Shown here in pieces: positions 1-5,432 of a DNA stretch of 5,959 nt (positions are counted from its first letter, which is position 1; the number at the start of each line of letters is the position of its first letter). The stretch is from Euryarchaeota archaeon UBA495. GTDB taxonomy: Archaea > Thermoplasmatota > Poseidoniia > Poseidoniales > Poseidoniaceae. The notes under the pieces were generated by a model. That model was not told the origin of the DNA. It did not search any database and saw only the letters and a list, made by a program, of their open reading frames with translations. The stretch lies in the NCBI GenBank assembly GCA_002496845.1, contig DALQ01000097.1:11595-17553 (forward strand), given 5' to 3'. A program made the position numbers and the translations under genes.

Positions 1-1
1 T

Positions 2-241
2 GGCCTAAATGTGCCCCGCTGGTTGAGGCCTTCGCCCGAGCGTGAGGGCCAAGCACAAGAGCAAGCAGCGCAGCGCCGCAACGACCGTTTCCAAGCCATC
101 GTAGAAGCCGTCCAGCCACGGGTGCCGTTGCCCTTGAATCTCGGCTTTGCCGGTGAGGTCTCACGGGAACTGCTCGAGGAAGAACATGAGGCGGGCGGCG
201 AGGAAGCATCGGACGGCTTCTCTGTGCGAGGCCTCGGTTGA
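2..241 (+). CDS. Possible C-terminal end of an unidentified upstream protein (partial, doubtful)
   Basis: This frame is open from the window edge to a TGA at 239-241, about 79 codons. The peptide is hydrophilic: a Gln/Arg-rich segment (EGQAQEQAAQRRNDRF), then a Pro/Leu segment, then an acidic end (LLEEEHEAGGEEASDGF). I do not recognise a family. For it: no internal stop, an acidic tail common in such archaea, and a stop 61 bases before the next gene on the same strand. Against it: by hand count, GC at codon positions 1/2/3 is about 80/47/66 percent, whereas the thermosome gene has position 3 richer than position 1 (about 75 against 59 in its first 88 codons). The opposite strand in the same register has the more normal order, so this may be an antisense shadow. 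A GTG at 11 is an internal start option, but no ribosome binding site is seen. Confidence 0.25.
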   Translation, partial: GLNVPRWLRPSPEREGQAQEQAAQRRNDRFQAIVEAVQPRVPLPLNLGFAGEVSRELLEEEHEAGGEEASDGFSVRGLG

Positions 242-269
242 GGCGTGTACAGGCCACGGCGACCTTCAT
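5..269 (-). pseudogene. Possible decayed or frameshifted small gene on the minus strand (alternative to the plus-strand reading)
   Basis: An ATG at 269-267 on the minus strand follows GGAGG at a 5-base spacing, the best Shine-Dalgarno arrangement in the window. The frame opened by this ATG (MKVAVACTRLNRG...) stays open to the window edge, but it is Arg/Pro-rich with no Glu and low third-position GC, so it does not look coding. The next frame has coding-like composition (GC about 66/47/80 percent) and plausible protein text, including HREAVRCFLAARLMFFLEQFP and, further on, HPWLDGFYDGLETVVAALRC followed by a Leu/Cys-rich hydrophobic stretch. That frame has a TGA at 163-161, a TAG at 7-5 and no start codon near 269. 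Start signal, frameshift, premature stop and final stop would together describe a decayed gene of about 87 codons, possibly membrane-associated. The product is not recognised. This call and the plus-strand reading exclude each other. Confidence 0.2.
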
Positions 270-272
270 ATG
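265..272 (+). promoter_or_regulatory. Weak TATA-like element upstream of the surface-protein gene
   Basis: TTCATATG is the most A/T-rich stretch in the 61 bases before the large gene. Its centre lies about 34 bases before the ATG at 303. With the usual archaeal TATA-to-start distance of roughly 25-30 bases, transcription would begin almost at that ATG, giving a leaderless or near-leaderless mRNA. This would fit the lack of a Shine-Dalgarno sequence before 303. The match to a TATA box is poor and the site overlaps the palindrome CATATG, so this is only a candidate. Confidence 0.2.
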
Positions 273-280
273 CCCCTCCT
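273..280 (-). promoter_or_regulatory. Strong Shine-Dalgarno-like sequence for a minus-strand ATG at 269
   Basis: The minus strand reads AGGAGGGG here, followed by CAT and then ATG at 269-267. From the GGAGG core to the ATG is 5 bases, a good spacing for the CCUCC end of archaeal 16S rRNA. It is the strongest such match seen beside any start in the window, yet the frame it opens looks poorly coding. A chance match in C-rich plus-strand sequence cannot be excluded. Confidence 0.35.
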
Positions 281-302
281 GTGTCGCTCAACCGTGACTT
301 CC

Positions 303-3300
303 ATGTCCCACCGACGAGCGTTCCTTCTTGTTGGCCTGCTTCTGCTGAACAGCCTTGCCCTTGTGGTGACGGCACAAGGCGCCAACGGGCGCGGAGGAAG
401 CAAGGACGATTTCTTGGTCAACACCATCACGGTCGGCAACGTTTCGAGCCCTGCTGCGACCTGGATTCAACCGGACGGGGCTTCGCTGCCCTACCTGTTC
501 ATGGATGAATCCGTGGAGATCACCGTCGAAGTCCGTCGGCTCGGCAACGCCCAATTGGGCAAATCCGCGCCTGTGACCCTCGAGGTTGTGCACCCCATCG
601 GCTACGTGATGCAAACGTGGTCATGGAACACCAGTGAACTGCTGGGGTCCATCGGTTCTGATTCCGCTTCCGTTGTCTGGACGCCCGACGTGGCGCACTC
701 CATTCTGAACACGACCACCAACGAACTTCACGGCGGCCTTGTGCTCCGCGCATCGGTCGCTTATCCCCAAGACGACCGTAACGAAAACGACGTGAAGGAA
801 CAAGCCGTTCCCATCGCCATTCAATCCGATGCTATGGACGGCATTGCGGGCACCAGCATGGGCTTCATCCCCGGACGCTATTCCGCTGACGGCGGCGGAG
901 CAAGCGGCGCGGGAAGTTGGACGACGGCCGGCTCGGACGCGAACAACAGCGACGTGGGCTCCAAGCACTGGCGGCACTCGCAGCCGGGTTCGAACTACCC
1001 CTCCAACGCGCACGACCGACTCGTCCGCGGATTCTTCACCACCACTCAGGATTGCGGTCCCGGAGCGGCCTTGGACGGCGAATTGTCCTACGTCTACCAG
1101 ATTTACGCCTGCCGTGACGCGTTCTATGCAAACACCTTCGTCTCCACGCAATTCCACCTCCGCGCCTGGGGCGCGACCAACAACGGCGACGCGGTGTCCA
1201 TTGAGATGTGGCGCCCGCCCGGCCAGTACAATGACCCCATGCAGTCGCTGCACTGGAACTTGACCAAGGGCGCCCCCGCCATTGGCAACGGTGAATGGAC
1301 CAACCTGTCGTGGGACCCGCAAGTTGACTGGGCACAGATCCCCACGCTGAGCAACCCCGACATCTTCCTCGGCGGAAACACGTGGTACTACGGCCTCTTG
1401 TTCCACTCCGACAGCAGCGGCGCCGGTGAAGGCATGCACGTGGACGATTTCATCCAGTTTGGCATCAGCAAGGTGGACGAATTCACCCTTGACGTCAACT
1501 GCAACAACCCGGAAAACGGCTTCTCCTCACCGCCAAACGGCATGCTGGTGCTCAAGTGCGACGTCACGAACAACGGGTACAAGCCCGCACCTGTTCGCGT
1601 GTTCACCGAGGTCAGCAACCCGGCGTGGATGAGCCCGTACCTCCAAATCCGCATCGATGCCGACCTCAACCCCAACGACCACGACAACAACGTCATCCTC
1701 CAGAACTTCGATGCCGGAATGACCACCACCGTGTGGCTCAACCTCTCCATCCCGCCTGGCTCCGACGTGCAGACGCAGGACTGGAACGTCACCTTCTACG
1801 ATCACGGCAACGGCGACATGAAGGGGATGTTGAGCATCCCTGTGGGCGTCACAGAACAACACAGCGTCCAGTTGAGCAGCAACACCCCCCTGCTTGCGGA
1901 CAACCTCTACCCGGCTGAATCTGGCTTGGTCCCCTTCCGCCTGCAAAACACGGGCAACCGTGAGGCCAATTACCGCCTGAACCCGATTTTCTCGGAGTCT
2001 GGATGGAACGGTGTTGTCGTGAACGACACCGGTGTGCCGGTGCAGATGCCAATCGCGCTCAGCAAGGGTGAATCCTTGGATTTGCACCTTAACGTCACGG
2101 CCTACGAACTGGCGGCACCCGGTGCGGTTTCGTTCAACCTGCGGGCCACCTGCCCAACATGCAGCGGCGCCTTGTTCGGCACCGATGTGCTGGTTCGGAA
2201 CATCGAAGTTCCCGTTTTGCGTTCGTTGGAATTCACCTCAGAGACCTACGAGATCACCGGTTCAGCCAACGGCCAAGCCCGCGTGATTCCGTTGACCCTG
2301 ATGAACACCGGCAACGCCGAAGAGCAGTACACCTTCGAACTGCAGCAATCCAACTGGTTGCTCCGCGCAGAGTTGCTCTCCGAACAAACGGCCATGCTGG
2401 ACGCTTGGGACGGTGAGGCAAGCGTCGCTTTGCGGTTCAACATGCCTCTCGGGCTCGAACCAGGCTTCTACACGGCGACGGCCGTCGCCCGCAACGTCAA
2501 CGACAACACCGTGGGCAAGTCCCTGCAAATTTCCGTTGAAATCCTCGACACGGCGGCGGTCACGGTGCTCGACGAAGACGCCGACCAATCCTACATCCCC
2601 GGAGACCCACCTCAATCCATGGAGTTCGAAGTGCGCAACGACGGCAACAAGGCGGACCGGTTCAACATCAGCCTCGTGGTGCCTGATGGCATGGTCGCGG
2701 AGGCCGCTTGGCAGGTCAGCTCATGGATTGCTCCCGGTGCGTCCGAGAACGTCAGCGTGAGTTTCTCCTTCATTTCCGGCACGGAGGGTGAATTGCAACT
2801 CGGCGTGACCGCTACCTCGCAAAACGACCCAACGATTTCGGCCACGGGCAACGCGCTTTACCGCGTGGGCTCCCAGAATTGGCTGCGGATCCCCTCTGTG
2901 ATTCCCCTCGAAATCGACACCGCCGAAGCGGACCATTTCATGGAACTGACGGTGCGCAACCAATACACGACGGCCCAAGCCGTGGCCATGGAACTCGATG
3001 CCGGTGAAGCCGGGAGTTACATGCAGGTGCGGATCAACTCGCAAGACCGAAACTTCGTCCTTCAAGTGGGCGAAGAGCGCAAGGTCACGGTGGAACTCAT
3101 CATCTCAGACACGACCTTGCTGAACCTCGACGAGGAACGCAAGACGGTCAACTTCACCGTCTGGGCTCGGTCTGAGACGGTCAGTGATGCCGCGGATGCT
3201 CAGATGACGGTCACGATGGTCCGCACGTCCTTGGTGGATTCCACGGACGACGACAACGAAGGCAACAGCGGCGCTGTGCGCAACGTCCTCATGATCCTTC

Positions 3301-3641
3301 TGACCGCTGTCGTGATCGTCGTCGGAGGCCTTGCCGTGATGCGCATCATCGGCGGCATCGAGGAAGACGCGATCGACGATTGGGCGGACGATGGATACGA
3401 AGACAGCCTCCAAGCGACCTACGCCGGCGTCAAGGCTGCCCCAAGCATTCCGTCGGAGGTTCCTCCGGCGGGCGCCCCACCCGCGGCCCCGGCTCCTGCT
3501 CCAGAAGCGCCTGCACCACCTGCTGAGCCTGAGGCTGCCGCAGCCCCTCCGGTCCCTGCTGAAGGGCTCCCTGAGGACTGGTCCATGGAGCAATGGCAGG
3601 CCTACGGGCACATGTGGCTCGAGCAAAACGGCCGTGCTTGA
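303..3641 (+). CDS. Large secreted type I membrane protein with tandem Ig-like domains, unknown function
   Basis: The product has 1112 residues. Residues 1-24 are a Sec-type signal peptide (basic SHRR, hydrophobic core, likely cleavage VTA|QG). An Ig/CARDB-like region covers about 35-150. A jelly-roll or MAM-like domain covers about 187-385, ending in GMHVDDFIQFG. Five Ig-like repeats of the NEW3/CARDB style follow, marked by LKCDVTNNG (417), FRLQNTGN (545), LTLMNTGN (664), FEVRNDGN (775) and LTVRNQ (882). One transmembrane helix lies at about 994-1015. The cytoplasmic tail has an acidic patch, a Pro/Ala-rich linker (about 1045-1087) and the ending WSMEQWQAYGHMWLEQNGRA. Thirteen N-X-S/T sequons and six cysteines (251/270, 400/419, 617/620) all lie in the ectodomain, which suggests glycosylation and three disulfides. 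I chose ATG 303 because it places the signal peptide at the N-terminus; ATG 270 would add 11 residues (MPLLCRSTVTS) and no ribosome binding site is seen for either. No catalytic motif was seen. A surface adhesion, envelope or binding role is inference. Confidence 0.9.
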   Translation: MSHRRAFLLVGLLLLNSLALVVTAQGANGRGGSKDDFLVNTITVGNVSSPAATWIQPDGASLPYLFMDESVEITVEVRRLGNAQLGKSAPVTLEVVHPIGYVMQTWSWNTSELLGSIGSDSASVVWTPDVAHSILNTTTNELHGGLVLRASVAYPQDDRNENDVKEQAVPIAIQSDAMDGIAGTSMGFIPGRYSADGGGASGAGSWTTAGSDANNSDVGSKHWRHSQPGSNYPSNAHDRLVRGFFTTTQDCGPGAALDGELSYVYQIYACRDAFYANTFVSTQFHLRAWGATNNGDAVSIEMWRPPGQYNDPMQSLHWNLTKGAPAIGNGEWTNLSWDPQVDWAQIPTLSNPDIFLGGNTWYYGLLFHSDSSGAGEGMHVDDFIQFGISKVDEFTLDVNCNNPENGFSSPPNGMLVLKCDVTNNGYKPAPVRVFTEVSNPAWMSPYLQIRIDADLNPNDHDNNVILQNFDAGMTTTVWLNLSIPPGSDVQTQDWNVTFYDHGNGDMKGMLSIPVGVTEQHSVQLSSNTPLLADNLYPAESGLVPFRLQNTGNREANYRLNPIFSESGWNGVVVNDTGVPVQMPIALSKGESLDLHLNVTAYELAAPGAVSFNLRATCPTCSGALFGTDVLVRNIEVPVLRSLEFTSETYEITGSANGQARVIPLTLMNTGNAEEQYTFELQQSNWLLRAELLSEQTAMLDAWDGEASVALRFNMPLGLEPGFYTATAVARNVNDNTVGKSLQISVEILDTAAVTVLDEDADQSYIPGDPPQSMEFEVRNDGNKADRFNISLVVPDGMVAEAAWQVSSWIAPGASENVSVSFSFISGTEGELQLGVTATSQNDPTISATGNALYRVGSQNWLRIPSVIPLEIDTAEADHFMELTVRNQYTTAQAVAMELDAGEAGSYMQVRINSQDRNFVLQVGEERKVTVELIISDTTLLNLDEERKTVNFTVWARSETVSDAADAQMTVTMVRTSLVDSTDDDNEGNSGAVRNVLMILLTAVVIVVGGLAVMRIIGGIEEDAIDDWADDGYEDSLQATYAGVKAAPSIPSEVPPAGAPPAAPAPAPEAPAPPAEPEAAAAPPVPAEGLPEDWSMEQWQAYGHMWLEQNGRA

Positions 3642-3656
3642 GACGGCCCAGCACGG
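3630..3656 (+). other. Two mutually exclusive short hairpins spanning the stop codon of the surface-protein gene
   Basis: CCGTGCT at 3632-3638 pairs perfectly with AGCACGG at 3650-3656 (7 bp, 11-base loop). Alternatively GGCCGT at 3630-3635 pairs with ACGGCC at 3643-3648 (6 bp, 7-base loop). Both enclose or touch the TGA at 3639-3641, and both cannot form at once. No T-run follows, so it does not resemble the usual archaeal oligo-T terminator. In DNA this GC-rich such pairings can arise by chance. Confidence 0.2.
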
Positions 3657-3694
3657 GACGTAGGGTTGAAGTCGGCCCCGCCCTCGCAGGCATC

Positions 3695-3698
3695 GAGG
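3695..3698 (+). promoter_or_regulatory. Likely ribosome binding site of the thermosome gene
   Basis: GAGG lies 7 bases before the ATG at 3706, within ATCGAGGCGACGTC. This is a partial match to the archaeal Shine-Dalgarno consensus at a good distance. It supports ATG 3706 as the start, as does the match of the protein N-terminus to the thermosome family. The rest of the 64-base gap shows no clear TATA box; TAGGGTTGAA at 3661-3670 is the most A/T-rich part. Confidence 0.4.
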
Positions 3699-3705
3699 CG
3701 ACGTC

Positions 3706-5331
3706 ATGTATCAAGGACAACAGGGGCAAGCACCCATTTTCATCCTCAAGGAAGGGACGCAGCGCACGCGCGGCCGCACAGCACAGTCGAACAACATCGC
3801 TGCGGCCAAGGCCGTCGCCGACGCCGTGCGCTCAACGCTCGGTCCCAAGGGCATGGACAAGATGCTCGTTGACTCGATTGGAGACGTGGTCATTACGAAC
3901 GACGGAGCCACCATCCTGAAGGAAATGGACATCGAGCACCCAGCGGCCAAGATGATCATCGAAGTTGCCAAGACCCAAGAGCAACACTGCTACGACGGCA
4001 CGACCTCAGCCGTGGTGCTCGCCGGTGAACTCCTCAAGCGAAGCGAGGACCTCATCGAACAGAACGTTCACCCGACCATCATCTGCGAAGGCTTCCGCTT
4101 GGCGGCCGAGCACGCGATTCAATCCCTGGACCAACACGGGTTGGCCACAGGGCACGACGACAAGATGCTGCTCGAAGTGGCCAAGACGTCGCTCACCGGG
4201 AAGTCGGCTGGAGCGGTGAAGGCCTTCCTCGCGGACATCTGCGTCCGTGCCGTGAACGCCGTCGGCCGAGTGGAAGACGACGAGCGGCTCGTGGACCTTG
4301 ACGACATCAAGGTGGAAAAGCGCCAAGGCGGTTCCATCCGAGACAGCACCCTGGTTGACGGCATCATCCTCGACAAGGAACGCGTGCACGCCGGGATGCC
4401 TCGTGTGGTGTCCGATGGCCGCATCGCGCTGATCAACTCCGCCATCGAGGTCAAGAAGACCGAGGTGGATGCGAAAATCCAGATCACTGACCCAAACCAG
4501 TTGGCTGCTTTCCTTGAAGAAGAGCAGAACTACATCCGTGGCCTGGTGGAAACCATCTGCTCCACTGGCGCAAACGTCGTGGTCTGCCAGAAGGGCATCG
4601 ACGACCTCGCTCAGCACTACTTGGCCAAGGCCGGCGTTTTCGCCATCCGCCGTGCCAAGAAGTCCGACATGGAAGCCTTGGCCAAGGCCACCGGCGGTCG
4701 TGTGGTCACCACCATCGACGACTTGAGCGACGCTGACCTAGGGCACGCCGCCCGCGTCGAAGAGCGCAAGATCGGTGAATCCGACATGACCTTCCTGACC
4801 GGCTGCCCTGAAGCCAAGTCCGTCTCCGTGCTGTTGCGCGGCGGCACCGAACACGTGGTGGACGAAATCCGCCGCGCCTTCGACGACGCCGTGGGCGTCG
4901 TGGCCGTGGCGTGGGAGGACGGCGCCGTTCTGACCGGAGGAGGTTCGGTTTTGGCGTCCCTGTCCCGTGAACTGCGCACCTATGCTGAGGGCGTTGGAGG
5001 CCGCGAACAGATGGCCATCGAAGCCTTTGCTTCGGCCCTTGAGATCGTCCCCCGGACGCTGGCTGAAAACGCAGGCCTTGACCCGGTCACGACCATCATC
5101 GACCTTCGAAAGGCTCACGCTGATGGCCAGGTGCATGCGGGCATCAACGTCTACGAAGGCGGCGTCGCCGACATGTTGGCTGGTCACGTCCTCGAACCGG
5201 TGCGTGTGGTCGAACAGGCCATTCAATCCGCGACCGAAACCGCGACGATGATCCTGCGCATCGACGACGTCATCTCTTCGAAGGGCGTTATCCCCTCCGA
5301 GGGCGACGGCATGGACGACTTTGGAATGTGA
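3706..5331 (+). CDS. ths: Thermosome subunit (group II chaperonin, CCT/TRiC family)
   Basis: This is a complete 541-residue subunit of the archaeal ATP-driven protein-folding chamber, in the usual size range. The N-terminal segment has ILKEGTQR (13-20). The equatorial ATP site has TLGPKGMDKM (44-53), NDGATIL (65-71) and YDGTTSAVVLAGELL (96-110), with Asp97 as the expected nucleotide-site acid. TSLTGKSAG follows in the intermediate region. The apical region, with the helical-protrusion text DPNQLAAFLEEEQNY, carries the built-in lid typical of group II. The C-terminal half has RRAFDDAVGVV (389-399; Asp394 matches the catalytic Asp of the usual HDA), TGGGS (410-414), PRTLAENAGLDP, AGINVYEGG and LRIDDVIS. 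Oddities: YDGTT replaces the usual GDGTT, Leu416 stands where GGGAxE subunits have Glu, and the C-terminus (GDGMDDFGM) has no GGM repeat. Whether this is an alpha or beta paralogue cannot be told here. It lies 64 bases after the surface-protein gene; co-transcription is possible but not shown. Confidence 0.97.
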   Translation: MYQGQQGQAPIFILKEGTQRTRGRTAQSNNIAAAKAVADAVRSTLGPKGMDKMLVDSIGDVVITNDGATILKEMDIEHPAAKMIIEVAKTQEQHCYDGTTSAVVLAGELLKRSEDLIEQNVHPTIICEGFRLAAEHAIQSLDQHGLATGHDDKMLLEVAKTSLTGKSAGAVKAFLADICVRAVNAVGRVEDDERLVDLDDIKVEKRQGGSIRDSTLVDGIILDKERVHAGMPRVVSDGRIALINSAIEVKKTEVDAKIQITDPNQLAAFLEEEQNYIRGLVETICSTGANVVVCQKGIDDLAQHYLAKAGVFAIRRAKKSDMEALAKATGGRVVTTIDDLSDADLGHAARVEERKIGESDMTFLTGCPEAKSVSVLLRGGTEHVVDEIRRAFDDAVGVVAVAWEDGAVLTGGGSVLASLSRELRTYAEGVGGREQMAIEAFASALEIVPRTLAENAGLDPVTTIIDLRKAHADGQVHAGINVYEGGVADMLAGHVLEPVRVVEQAIQSATETATMILRIDDVISSKGVIPSEGDGMDDFGM

Positions 5332-5348
5332 TGTTTCATCCTCGCTGT

Positions 5349-5374
5349 ATCACATTCACGTGATGGAGTGGAAG
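5349..5374 (+). repeat. Imperfect direct repeat, copy 1, upstream of the flavodoxin-type gene
   Basis: This copy reads as three blocks: ATCAC (5349-5353), TCACGT (5356-5361) and GAGTGGAAG (5366-5374), separated by 2 and 4 bases. The same blocks in the same order recur at 5407-5427 with separations of 0 and 1. It includes the perfect 8-base palindrome TCACGTGA at 5356-5363. It begins 18 bases after the thermosome stop codon. Confidence 0.6.
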
Positions 5375-5406
5375 GAACCTTGAAAGGCCCCTCGCGGGTG
5401 GGCAGA

Positions 5407-5427
5407 ATCACTCACGTCGAGTGGAAG
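5407..5427 (+). repeat. Imperfect direct repeat, copy 2, just before the flavodoxin-type gene
   Basis: The blocks are ATCAC (5407-5411), TCACGT (5412-5417) and GAGTGGAAG (5419-5427). This copy also holds a dyad, CACTC-N5-GAGTG, at 5409-5423. It ends 5 bases before the ATG at 5433, so its purine-rich GTGGAAG end could serve as a weak ribosome binding site. All 20 block bases are shared with copy 1. Confidence 0.6.
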
Positions 5428-5432
5428 CGGGG

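Larger units (their letters stand above)
5332..5432. promoter_or_regulatory. Intergenic region between the thermosome and flavodoxin-type genes
   Basis: This 101-base gap holds the two repeat copies, small inverted repeats (AAGG-AA-CCTT at 5372-5381 and GCCC...GGGC at 5387-5403), and an 18-codon TTG-initiated reading frame (5380-5436) behind GGAAGGA. TGTATCAC (5346-5353) is the only vaguely TATA-like stretch. No T-run long enough for a clear terminator was seen. The most likely content is the promoter or translation-control region of the downstream gene, but this is inferred from position. Confidence 0.35.

Noticed and set aside
147..302. Extension of the surface protein upstream to the ATG at 147
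   Set aside because: It would add 52 Arg/Cys/His-rich residues before a clear signal peptide, which would then be internal. The start at 303 puts the signal peptide at the N-terminus.
621..1439. Long minus-strand open frame of 272 codons inside the surface-protein gene
   Set aside because: It lies wholly within a confident plus-strand gene. Its Val/Gly/Arg-rich translation is what antisense of GC-rich Asn/Asp/Thr/Pro codons gives. No family is recognisable.
1527..2087. Minus-strand open frame of 186 codons
   Set aside because: Antisense shadow of the Ig-like region; the His/Val/Asp-rich translation mirrors GTG/GAC/AAC codons on the coding strand.
3439..3566. Short repetitive DNA in the Pro/Ala-coding stretch as a possible repeat array
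   Set aside because: The bases form no regular unit; the low complexity comes from Pro, Ala and Glu codons of a linker.
3105..3707. Minus-strand open frame of 200 codons across the end of the surface-protein gene
   Set aside because: It overlaps the transmembrane helix and Pro/Ala linker of the real gene and reads as Arg/Gly-rich shadow of Pro/Ala codons.
4006..4617. Minus-strand open frame of 203 codons in the thermosome gene
   Set aside because: The thermosome reading is unequivocal across this stretch; the antisense frame has no recognisable features.
5332..5400. Terminator after the thermosome gene
   Set aside because: Only TTT (5334-5336) and scattered T residues are present, with no oligo-T run of five or more, and the ATCAC/GTGAT pairing is only 5 bp.
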